Assembly (NCBI GenBank): GCA_028355955.1
Contig: JAOMTQ010000001.1
Location: 1 to 64,000 of the forward strand
Source of the DNA: Methylophilaceae bacterium
Lineage (GTDB): Bacteria > Pseudomonadota > Gammaproteobacteria > Burkholderiales > Methylophilaceae
Direction of reading: 5' to 3'
Length of the DNA stretch: 64,000 bases
The translations under genes and the position numbers were made by a program. Shown here one piece after another: positions 41,169 through 51,799 of this stretch (the stretch's first letter is position 1; the number at the start of each line of letters is the position of its first letter). Below the pieces are notes generated by a model. That model saw nothing but the letters and a program-made list of their open reading frames with translations, had not been told where the DNA came from and ran no database searches.

Positions 41169-41891
41169 TTGGAAGTTAATACTAAAAATTATGGAAAACT
41201 ATTTCTTATACCTACGTCAATTGAGCAAGAATTTAATAACGAATTTCTTTTAGAATCAGATAGGAGAAAAGTAAAGAAAATTAAAGATTTTATTGTCGAG
41301 AATCCCAAAACTGCAAGAAAAGCACTTAAAAAACTTAATCTAGATGTGAGCCTTCAAGATTTAAACATCATGGAGCATAATAAAAAATCTTCATTGAAAT
41401 CAATAGAGGATTATTTAAAGCCTATCTTTAATGGACATAACCTAGGGTTATTATCTGATTCAGGAACGCCTTGCATTGCAGATCCAGGAGCTATGATTGT
41501 TTCTAAAGCACATGAATTTAATATTAATGTAATCCCTTTAGTAGGCCCATCATCAATTATTTTAAGCTTAATGGCATCGGGATTTAATGGTCAAAACTTT
41601 TGTTTTCATGGTTACGTTCCTATTGAAGAAAATAAAAAAACAAATTTTTTTAAAGAAATTCAAATAAATATAAAGAAAAAGAAGGAAACTCAAATTTTTA
41701 TTGAAACGCCCTATCGAAACAACAAATTACTTACAGATATATTAAAAATCAATAATGAACATTTAAAGCTCTGTGTAGCAACCAATTTGACTGATATTAA
41801 TCAGGGAATAGAAAGTAAAACAATAAAGCAATGGCATCAGAATAAAATACCCGATCTATCAAAAAAACTATGTATCTTCCTTCTAAATTAA
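41169..41891 (+). CDS. Tetrapyrrole methylase-fold SAM-dependent methyltransferase (RsmI paralogue-like)
   Basis: LGLLSDSGTPCIADPGAMIVSKA, VPLVGPSSIILSLMASG; TTG start abutting the maf stop. Confidence 0.85.
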   Translation: MEVNTKNYGKLFLIPTSIEQEFNNEFLLESDRRKVKKIKDFIVENPKTARKALKKLNLDVSLQDLNIMEHNKKSSLKSIEDYLKPIFNGHNLGLLSDSGTPCIADPGAMIVSKAHEFNINVIPLVGPSSIILSLMASGFNGQNFCFHGYVPIEENKKTNFFKEIQINIKKKKETQIFIETPYRNNKLLTDILKINNEHLKLCVATNLTDINQGIESKTIKQWHQNKIPDLSKKLCIFLLN

Positions 41892-42446
41892 GTCTTTAAC
41901 AGGCTTAAAAGTTTTTCTATAAATCTTGTTTACGCCGAATTTTTTAATCAGAGAAATATGTTTTTTTGTGGGGTATCCCTTATGAGTATTGAGTTCATAT
42001 TGAGGAAATAATAAATGTAAAGATTCCATAAACTTGTCTCTCTCAACCTTAGCAACAATTGATGCAGCAGAGATTGATGGAAATAATGTGTCACCTTTTA
42101 TGATTGCTGTTAAATTACACCCTACTATTTTTGGGGTATAAATACCATCAACAAAACATTTATCAGGCCTCTTACTTAACATTAATACTGCTCTTTTCAT
42201 TGCAAGCAATGAGGCATTTAGAATATTAAGTTTGTCTATTTCTTCAACACTTGCGGCTGCAAAAGTATATTCAAAAGCATTTATTTTTATCTCCTCATAT
42301 ATCTCTTTTCTTTTTTTTGGGGAGATTTTCTTAGAGTCACCTAAATTTTTTATTTTCAAATTGTCATCTAAAATAACTGCTGAAGCAAAAACTGGTCCAC
42401 ATAAAGGGCCTCTTCCTGCTTCATCTACGCCACAAATAAGGGTCAT
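41883..42446 (-). CDS. rnhB: Ribonuclease HII
   Basis: CGVDEAGRGPLCGPVFASAVIL, SAASIVAKVERD. Confidence 0.97.
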   Translation of the reverse strand: MTLICGVDEAGRGPLCGPVFASAVILDDNLKIKNLGDSKKISPKKRKEIYEEIKINAFEYTFAAASVEEIDKLNILNASLLAMKRAVLMLSKRPDKCFVDGIYTPKIVGCNLTAIIKGDTLFPSISAASIVAKVERDKFMESLHLLFPQYELNTHKGYPTKKHISLIKKFGVNKIYRKTFKPVKDLI

Positions 42447-43573
42447 TTAAGGTAAGGCTTTATTATTTTAAAGATTAATGATGATGTATTGCTTTTTAAA
42501 TTTTTATGAAGTTTATAAAACTTAGACTCTATTTTTTTTAAGTATCTTTTATCCTTTATAATTTCACAAGTTTTTTTGCTTAACAAAGCTGGCGTGGCTC
42601 TATGTTGTAACATTTCAGGAACAATATTTTCATTAAGTAAAATATTCGGTAAGCTTACATTAGGGATTAAACTTACCATTTTCCAAATAAAATATGAAAT
42701 CCATGAACCCTTATAAATTATAATCATTGGCTTTTTATGCAATGCAATCTGTAGAGATGCGGTTCCAGAAGCAGCTATAGCGATATTTGAGGAGCTTAGT
42801 ATTTCATCTACTTTTCCTTTAATAAGCTTAAGGTTTTTAGTGGGATTGTTTCTTATTCGACCATTTATAAAATTCATATTTTTGTCATTATTTACTGGTA
42901 TTAAAAATCTAGCGTTTGGATGCGCTTTTAGTAGCTCTTGTGCTGTTTTAAGCAAGACATCAGTATGAGCTTTCAACTCGCCCAGCCTACTTCCTGGCAA
43001 AATTGCTATCACAAGCTCCTTACGATTAAGTTTCAACATCTTACGATATTTATACATATTTGATTTTAATGGGATTTTATTTGCCAGCGGGTGTCCGACA
43101 AAACTTGTTTTTATACCAACTTTCTCAAACAATGATTTTTCATGAGGAAAAATGGAAAACATATAGTCTGTAGATTTTTTTATCTTATGGACTCTTTTGG
43201 GCCTCCATGCCCAAACTGATGGAGCAACGTAATGAAAAGTTGGTATGCCTTTTTGTTTAAGTTTCTTTTCAACATAAAAATTAAAATCTGGAGCATCAAC
43301 CCCAATGAAAATATCTGGTTTTTCATTTTGTAGATATTTTATTAACTTATATCTTAAGAAAATTAATTTAGGAATATTTGGAATTACTTGAAAAATACCA
43401 TACAAAGAAAGATTCGAATAATCGAAAAAAGAACTTAATCCTTCTTGCTTCATTAAGGGGCCACCAACCCCAATAAATTCAATATCTTTTATCTTGGACC
43501 TGATATAAGCCATCAACTGGGAAGCTATCAGGTCTCCCGAAGGTTCACCTGCCAATATAGCTATTTTAGCCAC
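42443..43573 (-). CDS. lpxB: Lipid-A-disaccharide synthase
   Basis: ILAGEPSGDLIAS, IGVDAPDFNF, VAPSVWAWRPKR, LPGSRLGEL. Confidence 0.97.
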   Translation of the reverse strand: MAKIAILAGEPSGDLIASQLMAYIRSKIKDIEFIGVGGPLMKQEGLSSFFDYSNLSLYGIFQVIPNIPKLIFLRYKLIKYLQNEKPDIFIGVDAPDFNFYVEKKLKQKGIPTFHYVAPSVWAWRPKRVHKIKKSTDYMFSIFPHEKSLFEKVGIKTSFVGHPLANKIPLKSNMYKYRKMLKLNRKELVIAILPGSRLGELKAHTDVLLKTAQELLKAHPNARFLIPVNNDKNMNFINGRIRNNPTKNLKLIKGKVDEILSSSNIAIAASGTASLQIALHKKPMIIIYKGSWISYFIWKMVSLIPNVSLPNILLNENIVPEMLQHRATPALLSKKTCEIIKDKRYLKKIESKFYKLHKNLKSNTSSLIFKIIKPYLK

Positions 43574-44366
43574 TTGATCTTATAAGCCCTCTTTTTGATC
43601 TTTCAATAAAATCTAAATAAAGCTCTACCTCTTTAGAATTTTCTTTTAGTTTTATGAGGTCTTTTTTTGCATCATCGATAGAGTTATCTTTCATATAAAT
43701 AATCTTATAACCCTTTTTAATATCAAGAATTGCCTGCGCACTAAATCCTCTTCTTTTTAAACCTTCAGAATTTATGCCATTTGGAAAGGCATTTCCTCCC
43801 CTACTTACAGCCCTCACATATGGGGGAACATCTTGAGAAAGTAAAGTGCCTCCCATCGTAATTGAATGTGCCCCAAGCTTACAAAATTGATGGATACCTG
43901 TTAATCCTCCTAACACAACAAAATCATCAATCTCAACATGCCCTGCTAAGCTGACCCCGTTTGCTAAAATAGTATTATTTTTTACAATGCAATCATGCGC
44001 AATGTGCACATAGGCCATAATCCAATTGTCATCACCAATGATTGTTTTTTTATTTCCTTCAGCAGTTCCAGTATTTAGTGTACAAAACTCTCTAATTGTA
44101 TTTCTATGACCGATTTCTAAAAAAGTTTCTTGGTCTTTATATTTCATATCTTGAGGCTGTTCGCCTATAGAAGAATAGTGGTAAATCTTGTTTAACTTAC
44201 CAATTTTAGTAAAACCGGTAATATTTACATGGTTGCCAATTTCATTGCCCTCACCAAGTTCAACAGACTTTCCAATAACAGAATAGGCACCAATTTTGAC
44301 ATTTTTTGCAACTTTTGCCTGAGGATGAATAATTGCAGTTGGATGTATTTCTTGATCAAATTCCAT
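43566..44366 (-). CDS. lpxA: UDP-N-acetylglucosamine acyltransferase
   Basis: Hexapeptide repeats, IHPTAIIHPQAKVAKNVKIGAYSVIG, NGINSEGLKRRGFS. Confidence 0.97.
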   Translation of the reverse strand: MEFDQEIHPTAIIHPQAKVAKNVKIGAYSVIGKSVELGEGNEIGNHVNITGFTKIGKLNKIYHYSSIGEQPQDMKYKDQETFLEIGHRNTIREFCTLNTGTAEGNKKTIIGDDNWIMAYVHIAHDCIVKNNTILANGVSLAGHVEIDDFVVLGGLTGIHQFCKLGAHSITMGGTLLSQDVPPYVRAVSRGGNAFPNGINSEGLKRRGFSAQAILDIKKGYKIIYMKDNSIDDAKKDLIKLKENSKEVELYLDFIERSKRGLIRSSG

Positions 44367-44381
44367 TAAGCTATCTTTCTC

Positions 44382-44834
44382 TTAAATTTCTTTTAAGATG
44401 CATGTAATTTCTGCTTCAGCTACAATTTTATTTTCTACTAATGCAACCCCCCTGTACTTCCAAAACCCTTTAATTCTTCTCTCAATTGAAACATTTAAAT
44501 GTAATTGATCTCCAGGAGTAACAGGTTTTTTAAATCTTGCATTGTCTACCCCTGCGAAATAATAAACTGAATGATCATTCGGTTTCTCATTAATTGTTTT
44601 AAAAGATAATATTGCTGCTGCTTGTGCCATAGCTTCAACTATTAGAATGCCAGGCATAACTGGATAATGTGGAAAATGTCCAGGAAAGAATGGTTCATTT
44701 ATTGTTACATTTTTAACAGCCTCAATTTTCTTACCAATCTCAAAGGATAATACCTTGTCAACCAAAATAAATGGATATCTGTGGGGGAGATGATCTAATA
44801 TTTCATTAATGTTCATTGATGTGTCTTGAGTCAT
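44382..44834 (-). CDS. fabZ: 3-hydroxyacyl-ACP dehydratase
   Basis: [36 protein letters not shown]. Confidence 0.97.
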   Translation of the reverse strand: MTQDTSMNINEILDHLPHRYPFILVDKVLSFEIGKKIEAVKNVTINEPFFPGHFPHYPVMPGILIVEAMAQAAAILSFKTINEKPNDHSVYYFAGVDNARFKKPVTPGDQLHLNVSIERRIKGFWKYRGVALVENKIVAEAEITCILKEI

Positions 44835-45823
44835 TTCATGCCTTTTCTAATCATAAATTTAACAGCAAACTTCAACCAATCTCTGTGATTCAATGGAGGA
44901 ACGGCCCCTGTAAACCTTTGTCCCTCTTTTTTTATCGACCTTGCTATTGCTGTTGTAGGTGAAATTATAGTTTTATCAGCAATTGAAATATTTGGACCTA
45001 TTCTGGCACCCCCGCCAATCATACAATTCTTACCTATTTTTGAACTTCCAGCGAATCCTGCCATCCCTGCGATGATTGTATTTTCACCTATCTCACAATT
45101 ATGAGCGATATGAACTAAATTATCAATTTTTACTCCTGATTTAATAACAGTATTATCTATTGCACCACAGTCAATCGTTGTATTAGCGCCAATGTGTACA
45201 TTATCTTCAATAACCACACCTCCGGTTTGTGGGATCTTTGACCAACTACCATCATCATCTGGTGCATATCCAAATCCATCAGTACCGATTCTTGAGCCCG
45301 AAAATATTACGCAGTTGATACCTATTTTTACATTATTTTCAATAGTTACATTTGCATGAATTATTGTATTGCTTCCAATAACAACATTATCTCCAATTGA
45401 AACATTTGAACCAATTTGAATATTATTCCCTAATAAACAATTATCTCCGATGATAGAGTGTGCTCGTATATCGTTATTTTCTTCAAGTTCTGAGTTTTTA
45501 CCAATAACAACAGATTCATGAATAACATGATTATCTTTCACTCCAAGATCACTGAATAACGAAGCTATCTTAGAAAAAGCTAAGTAAGGGTTTTTAACAA
45601 GAATATAGTCTTTTTCCCAATACTTTAAATCATCTTTTTTAATTAAAATAACCTTAGATTTTGTTTCCTTCAGTTTTGGAATATAAGATGAATCAGACAA
45701 AAAAGTAATTGAACTAGCATTAGCAGAATCTAACGAAGAAATATTATTAACTACAATATTACCTGAGGAAGCTTTGCCCTCAACTAACTCGGCTAATTCA
45801 GAACACTTAAATTCTTTTAACAT
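44831..45823 (-). CDS. lpxD: UDP-3-O-acylglucosamine N-acyltransferase
   Basis: Hexapeptide repeats, [44 protein letters not shown]. Confidence 0.97.
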   Translation of the reverse strand: MLKEFKCSELAELVEGKASSGNIVVNNISSLDSANASSITFLSDSSYIPKLKETKSKVILIKKDDLKYWEKDYILVKNPYLAFSKIASLFSDLGVKDNHVIHESVVIGKNSELEENNDIRAHSIIGDNCLLGNNIQIGSNVSIGDNVVIGSNTIIHANVTIENNVKIGINCVIFSGSRIGTDGFGYAPDDDGSWSKIPQTGGVVIEDNVHIGANTTIDCGAIDNTVIKSGVKIDNLVHIAHNCEIGENTIIAGMAGFAGSSKIGKNCMIGGGARIGPNISIADKTIISPTTAIARSIKKEGQRFTGAVPPLNHRDWLKFAVKFMIRKGMK

Positions 45824-45836
45824 TCACATACTTTTT

Positions 45837-46349
45837 TTATTTATTTTTACCTAAAACTTTGATAAGTTCATTAGTAATATCGATTTCTTTTGAGGCAAAA
45901 GCAACGCCTTGGTAAAGGATAAGGTCATATTTCTCTTTGGCAGCTAGATCCTCAATTGCTTCGTTTATTTTTTGTTGTAATTTTCCAATTTCTTCACGCC
46001 TTCTGATATCAATATCCTCCCTTAGCTCTCTTTCAATTCTTTGGATTTCAATTTTTGCATTTTGGATGTCCTTCTGAGCTTTTTGACGTTGAGTAGCAGT
46101 CATTGTTACATTATTTTTTTTGAAATCTTTTTCCTGTTTCTGAATAGATTCAACTTTCTTTTTAAGTCCATCCGTCCTAGATTTAAACTCCTTTTCAAGC
46201 TTTTTATTGCTAGCAGCTGTTTGAGGTGCTTCCTTTAGAATTTTCTCCACGACTACATATCCAATTTTATATGTATCCGTTTCAGCTGAAACTGACATTG
46301 GTAGCAAAAGAAAAGAACTAAAAAATATTACTAAAAAATTTTTGATCAT
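45837..46349 (-). CDS. skp: OmpH/Skp-family periplasmic chaperone
   Basis: Signal peptide from MIKNFLVIFFSSFLLL at 46349, IGYVVVEKILKEAPQ..., coiled coil; the track N-terminal extension is probably not translated. Confidence 0.88.
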   Translation of the reverse strand: MIKNFLVIFFSSFLLLPMSVSAETDTYKIGYVVVEKILKEAPQTAASNKKLEKEFKSRTDGLKKKVESIQKQEKDFKKNNVTMTATQRQKAQKDIQNAKIEIQRIERELREDIDIRRREEIGKLQQKINEAIEDLAAKEKYDLILYQGVAFASKEIDITNELIKVLGKNK

Positions 46350-46377
46350 CTTATTTATTTCCTCGTCTAAAGTTATA

Positions 46378-48693
46378 TTAAAAATTTGTTCCCATTCCGA
46401 ATTGGAATGCTTCTGTTTCATCATCTCGGTCATCACTATTTAGTGCCTGAGCAAATGATACATTGATTGGACCAAATGGAGAAACCCATTGAACTGAAAT
46501 TCCTGCTGAAAATCTCATTTCATCCAATGCAATATTTACATCCTCTTCCCATACACCCCCACCATCAATAAATGTTTCAATTCTCACTTGGTCTTTAAAT
46601 AGGCCACCAGGAAGTGGGAAGAGCATTGAAGTACTCGCTACAATTTTCGTTGTGCCTCCAGTCGATACCCAATCATTTACAGTCTCATCATAAAATTGTT
46701 TACCAATAGAAGCAGCCTTATAGCCCCTTACTGAGTTTGTTCCACCTACATAGTAATTTTTGAAGAATGGATAAGGATCATCCCCATATGAATGTGCGTA
46801 ACCTAGATCAAGTTTATTGCCCCAAACGAACTCCTTAGTTAAAGGTTGGAAATCTGTAATTTTTGCATTAAATTGATAGTACTGCATATCAAGTAATGGT
46901 AATGCAATTTCAGAACTAATATCAAATTTATAACCAGAAGTTGGGTATATTGCACTATCCCTTTTATCTGAAGAATATCCTAACGAGATAACGGCTTCAT
47001 TTTGGTCACAACCACTGCTGTCTCCTCCTGAAACTTCATTACAGTAATCTTTGTACCTTTGCGGTGAAGAATCAACAAGTGTAACGTCTGACATGTCAAC
47101 ATCAAAACCAATTCTAACTGTATCGAACTCGTTCATAGGAACACCGAAGCCCACTCCTAATCCATATGATTGTTTATCATATTGACCCGTATCTAAATCC
47201 TTTGTGTTTGTTTCTCGCATGTATGCAGTAAGTCTTCTTGAGATTCCGTCAAGAGTGAAATAAGGATCAATATGGCTTACGCTATAGACTGTGTTTACAC
47301 TACTAGTATTAATGGTTGCTGAAACTGTATTACCTGTCCCAAGAAAATTTGCTTGTGTAATAGAAAAGCTCCCTACCAAACCCTCATCTGAGCTTGCACC
47401 TGCACCAAGTTTCACTGAACCTGTATTTTTTTCTTTCACAGCTACTGTTAAATCAACCTGGTCAGAAATACCTGGAACAGAGACTGTTTTGATATCTACA
47501 CCCTCAAAATACTGGGTTCTTTTTAATCGTCTTGTCGAATGATCAATTTTTTCTTTGTCATAATATGAAGATTCAAACTGCCTCATCTCTCTTCTTAAAA
47601 CTTTATCCTGAGTTGTTTCATTTCCAATAAAGCTTATCCGTCTAACGTAAACTTTTTGGCCTGGCTCAATAAAATAATTGAACCCAACCGTTAGATTATT
47701 TTTATCAACATCTGGAATTGGATTTACATTAGAGAATGCGTAGCCATAATTACCAAGTTCTTGATTGATTGCGTCTGTTGATTGATTCAGTAATTTTCTA
47801 CTAAAAACTTCGCCCTTAATTGTTTTAATATCGTTTTGAAAGATTGACTCCTCTTTTAATGGATAATATTGACCACTTATTTTTATATCTCCAAAATTAT
47901 ACTTATCACCTTCATCTATAATGATAGATATATAAACATTTTTTTTGGTTTCTGAAATACTTACCGTTGTATTTTCTATACCAAAATCCAGATATCCCCT
48001 GTCCATATAAAATGAACGAATTTTTTCCAAGTCACCAGTTAGAATTTGACGAGAATATCTATCATCTTTATTCCACCATGACATAAAATTTGTTGGCTTA
48101 AGGTCGAGACGGCTCAATAAATCATCTTCATCAAATTTGGTTGTACCTATAATTTTGACTTCTTTAATCCTAGCTATAGAGCCCTCATTTATATAAAAAT
48201 CTATTGCAACACGATTTCTTTCTTGTGGGGTGATCTTTGTTTCAATAGTCGCTGCATAGAGTCCTAAGTTTAGGTATTGCTTACTAATTTCATTCTTAAC
48301 CCTTTTTAGAGTGGGCTCATTAAAGAGCAATCCTTCACCAAAATCCATTTGGAGCATACCTTCTTTGAGTTTGTCAGGTTGCATAGCATCAGCACCATGA
48401 AAAGTAATGGTTGAGATGATAGGTTTTTCATTAACAATAATGACTACCACATTTCCTTCTAAATCTATGCTTATATTTTTAAACTGACCAGTTTTATAAA
48501 GAAGTTGAATAGCTTCACTGAAGTTAGCTTCGCTAATTGGAGTATCTACCTCAAAAGGGATATTATCAAAAACCAACCCAGGATCAACTCGCTTTAACCC
48601 TTGAACTTTAATATCGGAGATAGACGTATCTTCTGCGTAAACTGGCAAAATAATTGACACAACTAGTAGAAATATTAAAATTAACTTTTTCAT
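46378..48693 (-). CDS. bamA: Outer-membrane assembly factor BamA
   Basis: POTRA repeats, C-terminal barrel (SVRGYKAASIG, MLFPLPGG, GISVQWVSPFGPINVSFAQAL, terminal F). Confidence 0.97.
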   Translation of the reverse strand: MKKLILIFLLVVSIILPVYAEDTSISDIKVQGLKRVDPGLVFDNIPFEVDTPISEANFSEAIQLLYKTGQFKNISIDLEGNVVVIIVNEKPIISTITFHGADAMQPDKLKEGMLQMDFGEGLLFNEPTLKRVKNEISKQYLNLGLYAATIETKITPQERNRVAIDFYINEGSIARIKEVKIIGTTKFDEDDLLSRLDLKPTNFMSWWNKDDRYSRQILTGDLEKIRSFYMDRGYLDFGIENTTVSISETKKNVYISIIIDEGDKYNFGDIKISGQYYPLKEESIFQNDIKTIKGEVFSRKLLNQSTDAINQELGNYGYAFSNVNPIPDVDKNNLTVGFNYFIEPGQKVYVRRISFIGNETTQDKVLRREMRQFESSYYDKEKIDHSTRRLKRTQYFEGVDIKTVSVPGISDQVDLTVAVKEKNTGSVKLGAGASSDEGLVGSFSITQANFLGTGNTVSATINTSSVNTVYSVSHIDPYFTLDGISRRLTAYMRETNTKDLDTGQYDKQSYGLGVGFGVPMNEFDTVRIGFDVDMSDVTLVDSSPQRYKDYCNEVSGGDSSGCDQNEAVISLGYSSDKRDSAIYPTSGYKFDISSEIALPLLDMQYYQFNAKITDFQPLTKEFVWGNKLDLGYAHSYGDDPYPFFKNYYVGGTNSVRGYKAASIGKQFYDETVNDWVSTGGTTKIVASTSMLFPLPGGLFKDQVRIETFIDGGGVWEEDVNIALDEMRFSAGISVQWVSPFGPINVSFAQALNSDDRDDETEAFQFGMGTNF

Positions 48694-48957
48694 TAAAAAA
48701 TATTTATTTTTAAAACGCCATTATATACTGCAATTTACGATATCAATACTAATATTTTCCCTTAAGTCATTGAGAATTAATGAGATTATAAATACTAAAA
48801 TATAAAAGAAAGTATTTTTTAAAAAATAGAATTCTCAATCATCAATCAAGCATAGTTAATAAAACACTTAAAAAACATTAATTTAAGTGGGTCTGAAGTA
48901 CTTTTAGGTTGAGACTACTTATTAATATACATTATATAATTTATATATAATACTGTT

Positions 48958-50130
48958 TTAAAACAATTTATTTAATATTTTATTAGCTTCTATTCTAGCT
49001 ATATTATCAATCTCAAGTATATGTTCGACTGAATTTACATCTACAGCCTCAGCCTTTAAAAGCGATTTTTCTATTAATTCTGGAATTTGTATAAAATTAA
49101 TCTTACCCAATAAAAAAGCTTCCACGGCTATTTCGTTAGATGCATTTAGGGTAATACAGTGAGCAGACCCCAAAGCCAAACATTGATAGGAAAGATCAAG
49201 ACAGCGAAATTTCTTTAAATCTGGTTTAAAAAACTCAAGGCTTGGTAATTTATCAAGCGAAACACCACCTACACCAGAAGTAATTCTGTCCGGATAGCCT
49301 AATGCATATGCTATAGGAACCCTCATATCAGGATTACCAAGCTGACTTAATGAGCTTCCGTCAATAAACTCAACAAATGAATGAATGATACTTTGTGGAT
49401 GCATTACAACCTCTATTTTATCTATATTAAGTTTAAAAAGATGTGAAGCCTCAATAACCTCAAGTCCTTTATTCATCATCGTAGCTGAATCAATTGATAT
49501 CTTTTTTCCCATTTTCCAGTTTGGATGATTTAAAGCCTGATCAACTGTTACATTCTTTAGACTTTCAATGTCAAATTCTCTAAAGGGTCCTCCTGATGCA
49601 GTTAAGATAATTTTTTTTATATCTTGAGAATCTTTTTGAGAAGGTAACACTTGAAATATAGCGTTATGCTCGCTGTCTACAGGTATTAATGTTGCATTAT
49701 TTTCTAAACAAATCTTATTTAATAAGTCTCCTGCCATCACCATTGACTCTTTGTTTGCTAATAAAATTTGTTTTCCAGATTTTGCAGCTTCAATCGTAGA
49801 AATTAAACCAGCACTTCCAGTAATTGCAGCTATCACTGTTGTTACCTCTTCATGAGACGCTATAAAACTGTATCCTTCTTCACCAAATAAAACTTTAGTC
49901 TCTAATTTTGCGTCTTTGAGCTTATCAATCAATAATTTTTTTGATGGTAAGTCTTTAGTAACAATATAACTTGGTTTAAATTTAATCGTTTGCTCTAGCA
50001 ATAGATCAACATTATTAAAACCACCTAATGCAAAAACTTTAAATCTACCTGGGTGTAAATTAATAACTGATAAAGCACTTTTTCCAATACTTCCGGTAGA
50101 GCCTAAAATTGAAATTAACTTCATAATCAT
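48958..50130 (-). CDS. dxr: 1-deoxy-D-xylulose-5-phosphate reductoisomerase
   Basis: ILGSTGSIGKSALSVI, PVDSEHNAIFQ, ASGGPFREF, MHPQSIIHSFVEF. Confidence 0.97.
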   Translation of the reverse strand: MIMKLISILGSTGSIGKSALSVINLHPGRFKVFALGGFNNVDLLLEQTIKFKPSYIVTKDLPSKKLLIDKLKDAKLETKVLFGEEGYSFIASHEEVTTVIAAITGSAGLISTIEAAKSGKQILLANKESMVMAGDLLNKICLENNATLIPVDSEHNAIFQVLPSQKDSQDIKKIILTASGGPFREFDIESLKNVTVDQALNHPNWKMGKKISIDSATMMNKGLEVIEASHLFKLNIDKIEVVMHPQSIIHSFVEFIDGSSLSQLGNPDMRVPIAYALGYPDRITSGVGGVSLDKLPSLEFFKPDLKKFRCLDLSYQCLALGSAHCITLNASNEIAVEAFLLGKINFIQIPELIEKSLLKAEAVDVNSVEHILEIDNIARIEANKILNKLF

Positions 50131-51063
50131 TTATAGATTTGTAAGAGCAAAGGCCATCATGAAATATAAAGGTATGGTCGGACAAAATCCATCAAGTCTA
50201 TCTAATAAACCGCCATGCCCGGGTATAATTCTCCCACTATCTTTTACCCCAGCCTGCCTTTTGAGAAATGATTCATATATGTCACCGAATATACTTAAAA
50301 CAGTTATAACTATAACTGCAGAAAATATCAAAATAACTCTGAGAGCAAAGCCTTCTTGGTCTCTATATTCATAGCCAAACAACAGAAATAAAACGAATAC
50401 AAATAATAAATTAGTAAATAAACCACCGAGAGCACCCTCTACCGTTTTACCTGGACTGATAGTTTTTGCCAACTTTGTTTTACCAAAAAGCTTCCCGAAA
50501 AAATATGCACCAATATCCGCTATCCAAATAAGTAAAAATAAAGCAAATAAAGGCGATCTATCCTCAACAAAAATAGCTGCTGTAATAATAATCATTGGTG
50601 AAATTAAAAAATAACCATAAAAAATTTTAAATTTATGATTAGAAGAGATATTCTTAAAATATAAATCTAATGGAACAATTATTATCCAAAAAATTGTACT
50701 TACAATACCCATAAACACAGCAAATTGAGTTGCAAATTTATCTAACAAAAATTGCATTCGCGCGAATGAATGATAATCAAAATTCATATTTATCATTCTT
50801 ATATCAATATTTAACAAATAATCATTCTTTGATATAAGAACAATGCAAAAAAAGAAAATGATGGGTGCAGACGAGAGAATCCAATAAATTAACAAGCTGA
50901 AGTCGCTTAATTTAAGTATTTTACCTAATTCGTAAATTAAAACAAAACCTACTATAAGAATTAAACTGAAGAAATAGCTACTATTATGTATATAAATTTC
51001 AAAAAATGAAATTATAAAAATTGATAACAAGATAGCAGATGATAAGATTCTTTTTTTTAACAT
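50131..51063 (-). CDS. cdsA: Phosphatidate cytidylyltransferase
   Basis: DIGAYFFGKLFGKTKLAKTISPGKTVEGALGG, KDSGRIIPGHGGLLDRLDG. Confidence 0.95.
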   Translation of the reverse strand: MLKKRILSSAILLSIFIISFFEIYIHNSSYFFSLILIVGFVLIYELGKILKLSDFSLLIYWILSSAPIIFFFCIVLISKNDYLLNIDIRMINMNFDYHSFARMQFLLDKFATQFAVFMGIVSTIFWIIIVPLDLYFKNISSNHKFKIFYGYFLISPMIIITAAIFVEDRSPLFALFLLIWIADIGAYFFGKLFGKTKLAKTISPGKTVEGALGGLFTNLLFVFVLFLLFGYEYRDQEGFALRVILIFSAVIVITVLSIFGDIYESFLKRQAGVKDSGRIIPGHGGLLDRLDGFCPTIPLYFMMAFALTNL

Positions 51064-51069
51064 ATATGA

Positions 51070-51726
51070 CTATATAGACCCAAATTTTCTTTCAGTATTT
51101 TGGAAGAAATATAAAGCATCTACGAATACCTTTTCATCAAAATCTGGCCATAGATTTTTTGAGAAATAAAGCTCAGCATATGCTGATTGCCACAATAAAA
51201 AATTACTCATTCTTTGTTGCCCACCTGTCCTAATTAACAAATCTACATCAGACTGGCCCTTTGTGTATAAACCACTATTAATATTTTTTTCCGTAATTTT
51301 TTTTATATTTTTTTTATTCTCAAAAAAACTATTTACTGAATTTACTATATCTAGTCTGCCTCCATAATTTAATGCCACATTGAGGGTTAACCTTTTATTT
51401 CTTGATGTTTCTTTCTCAATATCTTTTATTTTTGCTTGAAGAGCTTCTGTAAATATCGAGGTATCACCAATAAACTTTAATTTTATATTATTCGAATGAA
51501 TTTTTTTTGATTCTTTTGATATTGATTCAGAAAAAAGCTTTAAAAGTCCATCAACTTCTTTTGTAGGTCTTTTCCAATTTTCTGTACTAAATGCATAAAG
51601 TGTAAGTGTATTAATATTATATTTAATACAACATTCAATAATTTTTCTAACAGATTGCAGTCCTTTGTTGTGGCCCACCAACCTTGGCAAAAGCTTTTTT
51701 TTTGCCCACCTTCCATTCCCATCCAT
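51070..51726 (-). CDS. uppS: Isoprenyl transferase (undecaprenyl diphosphate synthase)
   Basis: MDGNGRWAKKKLLPRLVGHNKG, LTLYAFSTENWKRP, DLLIRTGGQQRMSNFLLWQSAYAELYF; the true start may be slightly upstream. Confidence 0.95.
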   Translation of the reverse strand: MDGNGRWAKKKLLPRLVGHNKGLQSVRKIIECCIKYNINTLTLYAFSTENWKRPTKEVDGLLKLFSESISKESKKIHSNNIKLKFIGDTSIFTEALQAKIKDIEKETSRNKRLTLNVALNYGGRLDIVNSVNSFFENKKNIKKITEKNINSGLYTKGQSDVDLLIRTGGQQRMSNFLLWQSAYAELYFSKNLWPDFDEKVFVDALYFFQNTERKFGSI

Positions 51727-51799
51727 AATTACAGCAATATGATTCGGTAGTTTATTTTTTTTAAGTAATTTTTTTTTTAAGAAATACAGTTTTTTTACT

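Noticed and set aside
46350-46436. 29-residue N-terminal extension of Skp in the ORF track
   Set aside because: Precedes an obvious signal peptide and overlaps the bamA 3' end; likely untranslated.
51731-51799. Poly-T/A runs near the uppS start as possible phase-variable tracts
   Set aside because: Homopolymer runs of this size are common throughout this AT-rich window and are not in a surface-gene context.
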